Source: Azoarcus sp. DD4
GTDB lineage: Bacteria > Pseudomonadota > Gammaproteobacteria > Burkholderiales > Rhodocyclaceae
Assembly (NCBI RefSeq): GCF_006496635.1
Contig: NZ_CP022958.1
Span: 2,232,001-2,296,000 of the forward strand
Length of the DNA stretch: 64,000 bases
Direction of reading: 5' to 3'
The notes beneath the pieces are model-generated. The model worked only from the letters and a program-made list of their open reading frames with translations. It did no database searches and was not told the DNA's origin. This document shows, in pieces, positions 9,281 through 17,579 of the stretch; positions within the stretch are counted from its first letter, which is position 1; the number at the start of each line of letters is the position of its first letter. The translations under genes were made by a program, and so were the position numbers.

Positions 9281-9438
9281 CTATGCCGTCGTGGTGTGCG
9301 CTGGCTGGATCTCCGTCTGCTCTGAGATCTCCAGAGCGTCCTCGCCCTCAATGCTGCGGTATCCGACGGTGCGTTCCAGGGTGGAATGCCCAAGCAGCAG
9401 TTGAACGGCGCGCAGGTTCACAGTGATCTTGTAGATCA
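9281..9438 (-). pseudogene. C-terminal remnant of a tyrosine recombinase (phage-type integrase)
   Basis: Translation of the minus strand gives TLIYKITVNLRAVQLLLGH followed by a segment ending DALEISEQTEI and a stop at 9281. This is the characteristic end of XerC/phage-type tyrosine integrases, including the second active-site histidine (LLLGH) and the expected tyrosine (VGYRSIE). No start or N-terminal catalytic domain is present: sequence upstream does not continue the family. It is a relic, and shows that some integrase-borne element once ended between the Lamassu-like genes and the next operon. Confidence 0.75.
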
Positions 9439-9467
9439 GTGTGAATTTCGCACTGCAGTTTAGGCGG

Positions 9468-10751
9468 TCAGAAAGGTTTCATCGGTTCTTCGAGAGCGCG
9501 GATGCGAAAACAGTCATCGCAGAGCCGAAGCGTCCCAGGTCCAGCGGCAGGCATACTCACCATGGCGTAATCACGGGCCGGATCATCCGCACACACACTG
9601 CACACATCCGAACTTCCCCTCGACTGAATGGCCGCTTCCGTCATTACGGCCTGCTTGGGATTCCATTCGCGCAGCGCAGCAAACCACTCAGACGTGTGCG
9701 GACGGAGGAGTTTGGGAGGCGCTGGCTTGAGCAGTCCCCTACGCTCGAGCCAGGCGGTCGCCGCCTTAACGCGTCGAGCATGAAACTGGGTCAGGATGTC
9801 ATACAGCTCTACCATCAGAGCAAAGTACTGACGAGGGTGCGATGTGTTCAAGGTAACGTAGCCCCCGTGGTTCAGGATAAAACGGTTTTGGCACAACTCC
9901 TCGTCTGCCAGCAGCTCTTCACAGTACGTCTGCTTCCGTTCCTCCGAGCCATTGTGCCCCTCCATTATGGCAATGTGATATTGCCAGGAGTTCCTTTCGA
10001 ACTCATCTCGCCACAGTTCCAGGTACCTCGAAAATCGCAGGGCTTGCACAAGTTGAGCATCTCCCTCTGGATGCTCCACCAGGTAAGCATCGATATCGTT
10101 CAGCGACTCGATCTCAGGGGACAGCTTGCGGGCCTCCTGAAGCAAAGCGTTGGTTGAATCGCGCATGGCTTGGACATTGTCAATATCCTCACGCGAGTAG
10201 GCCTCTTCTTCCGGGCTGAGGTTCCTAAGCACATTTGGTACTTCAACAAGCGCCGCGCTCTTCAGGAGCTCTCCCGGGTGACAGAAGTCGGCATCCGATA
10301 CCAGGTCCACGCCAGCACCGCGGTAGGCCTGCGCGACCAAACGCGAGCAGAACTGCCTCCGGCCAGCCACGAAACCAGCCAACACGCTCTTGGCGGCGCC
10401 GGTCACTGTGTATCGAGTACCAACCGCGGCTCTGGCGAAGGAGGCAATAGAGCGCAATTGCTCAGTCGACAGTGGTTCCGTCGGTCGAAGCACATGCGCT
10501 GCACAGCCTGGCTCAAGAATGATCCGCCCAAGGTTTCGTGCGTGAACACCGTCGCCAGTGGAATCGATCACGCTCGACGTACCCACACAAATCATGGCGT
10601 GAGAGATGTCCGCGCCGGTGAACTTACGTATCGTTTCGCTCATCGGTTCGGGCGTGGTCGTCAGGACAACATCGCCGGGCTGAATGAGGCCGGTGACGAA
10701 CACCCTGGGCCGCAGTTCCGAGTCACTCAATTCGCGACTCCGATTGACCAT
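9468..10751 (-). CDS. Permuted NlpC/P60 (YiiX-like) papain-fold protein with zinc ribbon
   Basis: The 427-residue protein begins with a permuted papain-like amidase fold: QPGDVVLTT then the histidine segment ISHAMICVG (about residue 51) and later FCSRLVAQAYRGAG with the nucleophile cysteine (about residue 136). The middle ~200 residues are helical and unassigned. The C-terminus has a small four-cysteine ribbon (CSVC and CDDC). YiiX-like enzymes cleave amide or thioester bonds in lipids, peptidoglycan or proteins; the substrate here is unknown. It is the last gene of a four-gene minus-strand operon and overlaps the preceding small gene by 29 bases. A toxic hydrolase effector of a defence operon is my best inference. 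Confidence 0.7.
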   Translation of the reverse strand: MVNRSRELSDSELRPRVFVTGLIQPGDVVLTTTPEPMSETIRKFTGADISHAMICVGTSSVIDSTGDGVHARNLGRIILEPGCAAHVLRPTEPLSTEQLRSIASFARAAVGTRYTVTGAAKSVLAGFVAGRRQFCSRLVAQAYRGAGVDLVSDADFCHPGELLKSAALVEVPNVLRNLSPEEEAYSREDIDNVQAMRDSTNALLQEARKLSPEIESLNDIDAYLVEHPEGDAQLVQALRFSRYLELWRDEFERNSWQYHIAIMEGHNGSEERKQTYCEELLADEELCQNRFILNHGGYVTLNTSHPRQYFALMVELYDILTQFHARRVKAATAWLERRGLLKPAPPKLLRPHTSEWFAALREWNPKQAVMTEAAIQSRGSSDVCSVCADDPARDYAMVSMPAAGPGTLRLCDDCFRIRALEEPMKPF

Positions 10752-10983
10752 CGATTCGCCGCAGGTACTGAACGATGGGGTCTCCGCTATAGCTGTCTGT
10801 CGCCTTCTTCACAGGCCCTGACAATGCCTTCTCCGCCAGCCGTTGCGAGGCAATGTTGTCCTCGCCAACGATGGCCTCAACCCAGAAGGCCTGCATTCCT
10901 GCTCGATTGAAGGCGTTTTGCATCTCCATGATGGCGGCTGAAACAGCCCCATGAGCCCTTCCTTGTCCCCGGTCAGCCCTCAT
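10723..10983 (-). CDS. Small GNAT-like protein (C-terminal half of the fold)
   Basis: The 86-residue protein starts at an ATG that overlaps the stop of the preceding gene by 11 bases; a TTG 18 bases further upstream is an alternative. Its first residues RGQGRAHGAV match the acetyl-CoA pyrophosphate loop of GNAT acetyltransferases (R-x-x-G-x-A), and VGEDNIASQRLAEKA matches the later N-x-x-S motif. The usual N-terminal strands are missing, so it is either a minimal or a truncated GNAT domain. Tight overlaps on both sides argue that it is translated as part of the operon rather than being debris. Confidence 0.55.
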   Translation of the reverse strand: MRADRGQGRAHGAVSAAIMEMQNAFNRAGMQAFWVEAIVGEDNIASQRLAEKALSGPVKKATDSYSGDPIVQYLRRIDGQSESRIE

Positions 10984-11350
10984 CAGGCTCGTCGCCCTCA
11001 ATGGCTTCGGGGCCAGAGTTCGAACGCTTAAGTTGCGCGAACGTCTCTCCCACGAGCGCTGAAATCTCCGCGACGGTACGCTTCGGCGGTATCGTCATTG
11101 GCTCCGCTAGGTGCGGAATGGCTTCCGCAAGTGCTGCCAGAAGCGTTCGCTGACCGAGCTTCACTAGTCCGCCATGCAAACGCTGGTTACGTGCATACGC
11201 ATTTCTGGCGATATGAGCGGGGTCAAATCGCCCTTCATAATCAGGGCACGAGATGTGCTTCAGATACGGGTCGTACTCCTCACTGTACGAGTCCAAGCGG
11301 CTAATCTCCATCACCGCATCTAGGCTTAGCCATTCAGTCCTCGTAATCAC
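10973..11350 (-). CDS. Unknown 125-residue protein of the HEPN/NlpC operon
   Basis: I do not recognise this protein. It starts with GTG overlapping the stop of the HEPN-like gene (GTGA), and its own stop overlaps the start of the GNAT-like gene. The sequence is soluble, with an acidic C-terminus (GDEPDEG) and no cysteine cluster or catalytic signature; the segment ISCPDYEGRFD and the helical HIARNAYARNQRLHGGLVKLG stretch are its most distinctive parts. An internal ATG 13 codons downstream is a possible alternative start. A protein-interaction or antidote role is possible but not shown. Confidence 0.55.
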   Translation of the reverse strand: MITRTEWLSLDAVMEISRLDSYSEEYDPYLKHISCPDYEGRFDPAHIARNAYARNQRLHGGLVKLGQRTLLAALAEAIPHLAEPMTIPPKRTVAEISALVGETFAQLKRSNSGPEAIEGDEPDEG

Positions 11351-12222
11351 GTCGTGAGCAGCTTCGCCAGCATGAACGCGTGCGAGGCGTGTGAAAATGT
11401 CGATAGGCCCTCAGCGAGCGGTAGCTCGAGCCCGATTAAGCCGGAAAACTCTCTATGGTCCCTTATCAGCATAAGAGCTATGCGGAACTCGTTCGACGAA
11501 AGCCCAAGTTGGTCACATATTTCTTTCTTGACCGGCTTGAGATCTTCTGCCCACCTCTCGTGAGGAGGCAGTCGCTTGGCGATAGCCTCAATGTTCACTC
11601 GATGCAACTTGCCAGTAAACGTGCCCTGCGCGTATTCCTGTTGCAGCTCCGTCAAGCATACGGAGAACTCTTCCGCCTGCTTGAACATCTCCCGCAGCCG
11701 GTTACCGAGCACGCCCAAGCTGATATGTTCACTGTTGGGAAGATGTACGTTCTCGTCAAGATCATGAGAGTACCGAAACGTCATGCCGGTGTTGTCGACC
11801 TCGGCAATGTCCTTGAACACATCCTCCAGCGGCATTCCAAGTTCCACGAGACGACTGTCACGCGCGATGGCAGCCGCGAAGTCTGCCCACAGCTTGGTTA
11901 AGTCATGGGTGGAAATGACGCCGACCTGGGTTGCGTTCGTACCCAGAGCTGAGACGGCCCGAATCGAGTCCTTCAGGAACAGCTCGATGAAGTGTCTGGC
12001 ATTGAAACAAATCGGATACACAAGCGCGTCTACAAAGACGAGAGCAGTCTCGCCGGTATTGGGGTCGACGTAGGACTCCGCGGCAGCGGTAGCGAGCAAA
12101 GCTAACGTCGCCTGCATGAAGCCCTCCCGATATGCATAGCCTAAGTCGCCAGTCCAGTGGGGGCCAACAATCGCGTTCTGATGTGGGATGCTGAAGTCTG
12201 GGCGAAACGACCTGTTTTTCAT
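11347..12222 (-). CDS. HEPN-like protein, first gene of an unrecognised four-gene operon
   Basis: The 291-residue protein has a helical segment FNARHFIELFLKDSIRAV (about residues 74-91) followed by HDLTKLWADF (about 106-115). The R-H-x-x-E-L-x-L-K...H-D-L-x-x-L-W spacing is what I associate with HEPN-type domains found in toxin-antitoxin and defence proteins; a clear RNase R-x4-6-H motif is not evident. The rest is helical and unassigned. It opens a four-gene operon with overlapping stop/start codons throughout. No strong ribosome-binding site precedes the ATG. Expected location is the cytoplasm. Confidence 0.6.
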   Translation of the reverse strand: MKNRSFRPDFSIPHQNAIVGPHWTGDLGYAYREGFMQATLALLATAAAESYVDPNTGETALVFVDALVYPICFNARHFIELFLKDSIRAVSALGTNATQVGVISTHDLTKLWADFAAAIARDSRLVELGMPLEDVFKDIAEVDNTGMTFRYSHDLDENVHLPNSEHISLGVLGNRLREMFKQAEEFSVCLTELQQEYAQGTFTGKLHRVNIEAIAKRLPPHERWAEDLKPVKKEICDQLGLSSNEFRIALMLIRDHREFSGLIGLELPLAEGLSTFSHASHAFMLAKLLTT

Positions 12223-12506
12223 CAGCTAGCGCTCGCGTTATCGGTAACTGTTAGTTTGGTCGGAATTGGGAAGCGGGGTATGAAATTTTCGGCACTTTGT
12301 CGTGCTCAGCTGCGGCGCTTTGTGTCTAAACCATTAGGCAGCGTGTGGTTTCTTGCCAGCCGTGCCCGCTGCGTTCACTTGGAGACGCCGGACCGCTCGT
12401 CGTGACTCGTCGTCCGCCTCACAGCGGAAGCAAAATGCCGACGAAGCGTTTGGCGGCCGACCAGTGGCGTGTACTTCAGCTAGCTCGACGACCGACTCCA
12501 AAGGGT
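12223..12506. other. Upstream region of the HEPN operon and 5' exon of the group II intron
   Basis: These 284 bases should hold the promoter of the minus-strand operon. On the plus strand an ATG at 12435 opens a frame (MPTKRLAADQWRVLQLARR) that runs into the intron; I cannot tell whether it is the start of an interrupted gene because the 3' exon does not continue it convincingly. Confidence 0.3.
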
Positions 12507-13549
12507 GTGCGCCGTGCAAAGGCGGCGCTTTTCCAGTGGGTGAAAGCCCCACCCGGCGAAATGCTCCAGCCGGAAGCAACCGGAGCAGTCATGGAGGTAA
12601 CGAAATGGCTGAAGCCTTCGGGTAAGCGGGCCACAAAATTCGGTGGCAGCGCGAGTGTGCAGGCCGTAACGCGAGTGAACGCTGAGTAAGCCTCGAAAAA
12701 GACGATGCACAGGCCGACCCGACGACCCTTTCGGGGAAGGCTGATACGGCTGGACGGATGAGCGAGGCAGGACCGCCAGTCGCTGTGCCGGGGTAGTGGC
12801 GACAGCATGTACACAAGGAAAGCGCACGCAACACGGGAAGCCCCTTGGCGTGGTCAGGGATGACCAACCGGACGCTCGTGAGAGACGGTCCGGGCGGCTT
12901 GGGGTGGCGGAGAGGCCCGTAGTACCGAGGAAGCCGGGTAATGCCGGTGGAGGGAAGGGGCCTTGATTCAAGATCGACGCAAGACGTAGTGAGGGACGTG
13001 GAGATTGGGCAACCTATCAACTCCGATCAGTGTTCAGAAACTGCAGATGGCGTTACACGCGAAAGCGAAGTCGGAATCCGGCTACCGCTTCTACGCTCTG
13101 TACGACAAGATTCACCGGCAAGACATTCTGGCCCATGCCTATGCGCAGTGCCGCTCCAACAAGGGCGCTCCGGGCGTGGATCGTCAGGACTTTGCCGACG
13201 TCGAAGCGTATGGGGTGCGGCGATGGCTGGACGAACTGGCGCTTGCCCTCAAAGAGGAGAGTTACCGACCGGACCCTATTCGGAGAGTGTTCATCCCGAA
13301 GGCCAACGGCAAGCTCAGGCCACTGGGAATCTCGACCCTGCGGGATCGGGTCTGCATGACAGCAGCAATGCTGGTGCTCGAACCGATCTTCGAAGCCGAC
13401 CTTCCTCCCGAGCAGTACGCCTACCGGCAGGGCCGCAATGCCCAGCAGGCGGCGAAGGAGGTGGAGGAACGCCTGTACCGCGGTCACATGGACGTCGTTG
13501 ACGCCGACCTCGCGGACTACTTGGATTCTGCATAACAATGCCCCTTGGT

Positions 13550-15766
13550 TTATGAGGTGTGTTCGAAGAGGTCAGGCTGATCGTCGAGCGCCTTGATGCG
13601 CAAGCCTTTGCGCCGTCCGTGGCAGACCAGGACCGCGTCGAGTTCGCCGCGCTTTACACGCTGCAACACGGTTTGACGGGTGACGCCGAGCAATCTGGTC
13701 GCATCCTGCATCACCACGTAGCCTGCCGGGCTGTGCTCGACGAAGCGGCTGCGCAACGCGTCGGTGATGCGAATACGCCAGGGTGCGCCAGGCGTCGTTT
13801 GTTCCCCTGCGATGAAGCCGTCGTTGACCCATCGGTGTAGCGTGGACGGTGCTGTTCCCAGTACGCGGGCGGCCTGGCGAATGCTGAGCAGCTCGCCGTC
13901 GGGATGCTCGGCCGGTTGTTCGAAACAGGGAATCTTCCAATGCCGCCGGAGGTTACCGACGAGGTTCTGGTTGAAACGCAAGCTCCGCGCGGTGACACGG
14001 CCCTGGGTGTTGAGAATGCCCGCGATGGTCGCATCGGGATAGTGCTGTGCCAGCCGGCGTACCAGGGCAATGGTGTCTTCGTCGGTGCGAATAGTGGCGG
14101 GTCGTGAGCGCGGTAAGGCGACGTTGCATTCGGTGAGCTTGCCGCCGCGCCAGCGCAGCTTGAGCTGCGCCCGATATTGTTCGCGATGCACGGTAATGGA
14201 AACCTCCTCGAGCAGCGTGCGCAGCAATTGCTTGTGATCGCGCACGGTGAGGCTCGGTGCATGCCACAGGCGTTGGAGATCGTGGCCGAACGCGAGCAGG
14301 CTGCGTCGTTCCTCCGCACTCAATGTACGGGGACGTAGTTGCTCACGTCGAGCCAACTCGTGCTGGGCCTGTTCAAGTTCGTGCAGGAGCTTCTCCCATT
14401 GCGCTTCGAGCCCGCGCGCCACCAGGCGGTTCTCGGGATCGACGGCGTGGTATCGCCGCTCGGCGCGTTGCGCTGCATAGTGCGCCCGTTCCACGGTCAG
14501 TCGCCACTGCGCGAGTGCAGCGTCGTGATCGGCTTCGAGGCGTTCTGCGGCGCGTACCGCCGCCTCAAGGCCGGCGGGTTCAACGGCATGCAGAAAGGCC
14601 TCCGCGACCGCAGCGTCGATTTGCACACCGCCGACATTGAGGCAGTAGACGCCGCGACCGTTCTCGATCCCCTTGTTGCTGCAATGGTAGCCGGGCGTCT
14701 GGTTCGTGCCGCGATAGTGCGTCTTGAGCCGCCGGCCGCAGTGACCGCAACTGGCCAGGCCTTGCAGCAAGGCAGTGCCCTCTCTCACCGCACCGCCGGC
14801 TTCATGTGGGCGGGGCTTGATATTGGCCCCCAGGCGCGACTGATTGGCTTCATAAGTGGCCCAATCGATATAGCCTTCGTGGTGCTCCCGGATGAGTACG
14901 GCCCACTGCGCTTGAGGCAGTCGACGCAATCGCGTCCTGAGCGTGCCGTGCTCATCGACATAGCGTTCCTGTCGGGTCTTGCCATAGCAGTAGGCGCCGG
15001 CATAGACCGGATTGGAGAGGACGTTGTAGATTGCGGTGTAGGTGGGGGCGACCCAGCGGATCTGCTCGGTGTGATGCATTTGCAGGGGAAACGACAGCTG
15101 CTCCGCCCGGAACCACAGCCAGACGCGGCGGGCCGAGCCGAATTCGCTAAAGCGCTCGAACACGGCTCGCAGCGCACCGACGACGGCTTCGTCGGGATGC
15201 AGTTTGACTTCACCTTCAGCCTCGCCCCAAACCAGGCCGGTCGGTAGACCACGGCGTAATTCTCCCCGTGCGGCCTTGTTGCGAATGCCGCCATCCAGAC
15301 GTGCGCGCAGGGTATGCAGTTCAGCTTCACTCATGGTGCCCTTGAGACCGAGCAACAGCCGGTCGTTGAACAGCGCCGGGTTATACACACCGTCGGCGTC
15401 ACCGATCAGCGTGTCAGTCATGGTGCACAGATCGAGCAGTCGGTACCAGTCAGAATTATTGCGCGCCAGGCGCGAGACTTCCAGCCCGAGAATGATGCCA
15501 ACATGTCCGAGCGCAACCTCGGCGGTCATCCGCGCAAAACCGCTCCGACCCGACGTGCTCGCTCCCGAGAGCCCCAGATCCTCATCGACTACGCTGACCT
15601 GTCGCTCGTGCCAGCCGAGGACCCTGGCGCGTTGGGCGAGTGCGTACTGGCGCTCTGTCGATTCCTTGTTGTGCTCGACTTGACTGGCGCTGGACTGACG
15701 GATGTAGACGAAAGCGGCCCGTTGCAAATGGCTTGGGCCAATCTTGGTCGTGGCGTCACTCATCAT
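13550..15766 (-). CDS. Large serine recombinase with C-terminal helix-turn-helix domains
   Basis: The 738-residue protein starts with a resolvase-type catalytic domain (YIRQSSASQ with the nucleophile serine near residue 25; GLEVSRLARNNSDW), followed by the recombinase domain (RRGLPTGLVWG...NPVYAGAYCYG), a zinc beta-ribbon (CGHCGRRL...CSNKG), a coiled coil, and two C-terminal DNA-binding helix-turn-helix units of MerR/excisionase type (SIRQAARVLGTAPSTLHRWV and QDATRLLGVTRQTVLQRV). It is the likely integrase/excisionase of the element. The preceding 54-codon gene overlaps its start (ATGATGAGTGA; the second ATG is an equally good start). No lesion is visible. Confidence 0.9.
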   Translation of the reverse strand: MMSDATTKIGPSHLQRAAFVYIRQSSASQVEHNKESTERQYALAQRARVLGWHERQVSVVDEDLGLSGASTSGRSGFARMTAEVALGHVGIILGLEVSRLARNNSDWYRLLDLCTMTDTLIGDADGVYNPALFNDRLLLGLKGTMSEAELHTLRARLDGGIRNKAARGELRRGLPTGLVWGEAEGEVKLHPDEAVVGALRAVFERFSEFGSARRVWLWFRAEQLSFPLQMHHTEQIRWVAPTYTAIYNVLSNPVYAGAYCYGKTRQERYVDEHGTLRTRLRRLPQAQWAVLIREHHEGYIDWATYEANQSRLGANIKPRPHEAGGAVREGTALLQGLASCGHCGRRLKTHYRGTNQTPGYHCSNKGIENGRGVYCLNVGGVQIDAAVAEAFLHAVEPAGLEAAVRAAERLEADHDAALAQWRLTVERAHYAAQRAERRYHAVDPENRLVARGLEAQWEKLLHELEQAQHELARREQLRPRTLSAEERRSLLAFGHDLQRLWHAPSLTVRDHKQLLRTLLEEVSITVHREQYRAQLKLRWRGGKLTECNVALPRSRPATIRTDEDTIALVRRLAQHYPDATIAGILNTQGRVTARSLRFNQNLVGNLRRHWKIPCFEQPAEHPDGELLSIRQAARVLGTAPSTLHRWVNDGFIAGEQTTPGAPWRIRITDALRSRFVEHSPAGYVVMQDATRLLGVTRQTVLQRVKRGELDAVLVCHGRRKGLRIKALDDQPDLFEHTS

Positions 15767-15920
15767 TGGTCTCCCGTTGGCTCGGATGCTTGTCCGTCAC
15801 GACCGTTGCGATCGCTTGAGCCAGCCGGTCGATCACCGCTTCGCGTGTTGTTTCGTCGAGTTGCTCCCACAGACCGTCGTCGCCCGACGGCAGGTCTGCG
15901 AAGGTCAGGTTCAGTTGCAT
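15756..15920 (-). CDS. Small conserved protein of the serine-recombinase element
   Basis: The 54-residue protein starts at an ATG with a good AGGAG site (caggagagcaacg before the ATG) and overlaps the recombinase start. It is acidic and helical (LWEQLDETTREAVIDRLAQAIATVV). Small proteins of this pattern accompany recombinases of this kind, and may adjust recombination or expression; that is inference. Nearly its whole length overlaps the end of the DUF5372-like frame in another phase, which is unusual. Confidence 0.65.
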   Translation of the reverse strand: MQLNLTFADLPSGDDGLWEQLDETTREAVIDRLAQAIATVVTDKHPSQRETNDE

Positions 15921-16191
15921 CGTTGCTCTCCTGTTTCGTCTGGCGCAGTAAGGCGTCAATGATCAGGCGAGCGTGGAGCAAGTCGGTAAGTGAGCCCAGT
16001 GCATCCGATGTAGCGGTGGTACTCGCGGGAGGGTCACCGGCGGAGAAATCGGTCCAGTCGGCGGGAATCAGCCCGCGTGACTGGTCGGGAAGCGTCAGCA
16101 GAAGGTGTGATCGCCCGGCTCGTTGCCGTCGGCTGATGACTTGGAGGCGCAGCCCCTCGAACGGGTGGCCGGCTCGTGTGATGATGACCGA
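15763..16191 (-). CDS. DUF5372-like protein of the serine-recombinase element
   Basis: The segment VIITRAGHPFEGLRLQVISR...IPADWTDF matches what I know of DUF5372 proteins, which are encoded next to this type of recombinase. The start is unclear: no ATG, GTG or TTG lies in frame between the element end and the conserved region, so translation may begin at a non-standard codon or the 5' end may have been lost. The frame runs past the conserved part for ~50 residues of low-complexity Arg-rich sequence that overlaps the 54-codon gene, so the true C-terminus may be shifted by a frameshift. Confidence 0.5.
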   Translation of the reverse strand, partial: SVIITRAGHPFEGLRLQVISRRQRAGRSHLLLTLPDQSRGLIPADWTDFSAGDPPASTTATSDALGSLTDLLHARLIIDALLRQTKQESNDATEPDLRRPAVGRRRSVGATRRNNTRSGDRPAGSSDRNGRDGQASEPTGDQ

Positions 16192-17054
16192 CTGAGCAAG
16201 GTCGTGGAGAGGGGTAGTCTGTCGTGGTTTCCTTTGGCAGCATTCCGCATGCCGAACTGATGCTGTCGCTTGCGCGGCGTATCGTTGATCGGCGTGTGCT
16301 GCATCTGAACAAGATGTGGCTCGAATGTGCCGTAGAAGAAACCGATTCCCGAGGAAGAACGAAGCGTACGACCGAAGCCAGGGACAACGGGCGCGGCATC
16401 CCGCAAGGCTCCCCAATCTCGCCGTTGCTGTCGAACCTGTACATGCGGCGGTTTGTGTTGGGGTGGAAGAAGCTCGGGCTGGAGCGCAGCCTTGGCAGTC
16501 GAATCGTCACCTACGCCGACGACCTCGTGATCCTTTGCAAACGTGGCAAGGCGGAAGAAGCCTTGCAGCGAATGCGCCAGATCATGGGCAAACTGAAGCT
16601 GACGGTGAACGAGGAGAAGACACGAATCTGCAAGGTCCCGGAAGGCGAGTTCGACTTTCTGGGTTATACGTTCGGAAGAAGGTACTCGGCGCAAACAGGG
16701 AAGGCTCGTATTGCCCTGTGGCCGTCGAAGAAGAGTATCCGGCGCATGGTCGAGAAGGTTCATGCGTTGACCGATCTGAGAACGGGATGGCAAGAGACCA
16801 CGGAGTTGGTGAGCAAGTTGAACCGTGCGCTGCGCGGCTGGGCGAACTACTTCAGTGTAGGGACCGTCAGCCGCGCTTATCGTGCGCTCGACAGCTACAC
16901 GGCGACGCGGTTGCGTCGGTGGTTGCGCAACAAATACAAGGTCAGGCGAAGCAAGGGCGGGAATTATCCACTCTCGCACCTTTACGGGTACTTCGGTCTT
17001 GCCAGCCTGGGCGGGCGCAACAAGGCGTGGGCGAAGGCGTGATGTCTTGTCTGA

Positions 17055-17087
17055 GAGCCGGATGCGGGAAATCTGCACGTCCGGTTC
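17055..17087 (+). ncRNA. Group II intron domain V hairpin
   Basis: The 33-base segment begins GAGCCGGATGCGG, has a GAAA tetraloop and closes with CCGCA-like and CCGGTTC arms, which is the conserved catalytic domain V (AGC-type triad near the 5' base of the stem). It lies 12 bases after the RT stop codon, exactly where domain V is expected. Confidence 0.85.
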
Positions 17088-17203
17088 GATGAGGGGGATG
17101 TGGAAACGGGGTTAAGGCAAGGTTACTCGGGCACCGCCAGACGAAAGGGGCGGACAACAGACAAACCGAGCCTACTGCTACCGCGCCACATCTCTACTCT
17201 ACC

Positions 17204-17579
17204 GATGCTACTAGTTCGATGAACCGAAAGCCTGCCGTTCAACCGTGCGGAGGGCCGTGCGGCAGCTTTCCGCAACGATACCGCCGCTCAATCATTGCAG
17301 GCTGGCCGGCAGCATAGGCCGACTTCCGGTCCTCGGCCGGAGCTGACGCTGGGCTGACCCTGGTTCAAGGGCCGGTCTCGATCTCGAAGCGGCCATAGAC
17401 GTCGAACTCGGCCGACTGGCATGAGATTGCTAATTTGGCCGATGAGGGGCGTCAGTTGTAGGTTTGCATCGTGTATCGAGATGTCAAGTAAAGTAGACTT
17501 CGCAAATTCGGTGCCGCGTTTGAGATGACGTGGTGATACTGTCGATAGAGAGCACAGGACAGAATACAAGAAGCGATAA
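17204..17579. other. Intergenic region before the second nuclease-ATPase pair
   Basis: No gene is supported in these 376 bases. The base composition drops toward AT just before the start at 17580, as expected of a promoter, but I could not fix a convincing -35/-10 pair. Confidence 0.35.

Larger units (their letters stand above)
13523..16234 (-). mobile_element. Serine-recombinase mobile element inserted in the intron RT gene
   Basis: The 2,712-bp insert is defined by comparing the broken RT frame with its expected continuation. Both junctions contain CTT (13520-13522 and 16232-16234), and recombining them restores TAC TTT GGC. There are no terminal inverted repeats or longer target duplications, as expected of site-specific integration by a serine recombinase with a 2-3-bp core. 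It carries three minus-strand genes: a DUF5372-like gene, a 54-codon gene and the large recombinase. Confidence 0.85.
13047..17042 (+). pseudogene. ltrA: Group II intron reverse transcriptase/maturase, split by a mobile element
   Basis: The two halves (13047-13522 and 16235-17042) join in frame when the nested element is removed, giving ...VVDADLADY-FGSIPHAEL..., a 427-residue RT with all expected parts: RT-1/2 region GVDRQDF, IPKANGKLRPLGI, EQYAYRQGRNA, the catalytic TYADDLVIL, the thumb/maturase X domain (LNRALRGWANYF) and no C-terminal HNH endonuclease. I start it at ATG 13047 (MALHAKAKSESGYRF); an in-frame TTG at 13005 is possible. As it stands the first half ends after four foreign codons in a stop, so neither half should be active and the intron could splice only with help in trans. 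Confidence 0.9.
12507..17203 (+). mobile_element. Group II intron with a nested serine-recombinase insertion
   Basis: The 5' end is placed at GTGCG (12507-12511), matching the GUGYG start of group II introns, and the region to 13000 is rich in short GC stems as expected of domains I-III. The reverse-transcriptase frame lies in domain IV, domain V is at 17055-17087, and domain VI is suggested by GGATGTGG (from about 17096) pairing with CCACATC (from about 17186). The 3' end is approximate (17197-17206). Without the 2.7-kb nested element the intron would be about 2.0 kb, a normal size. The boundaries are by eye and would need covariance modelling. Confidence 0.75.
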
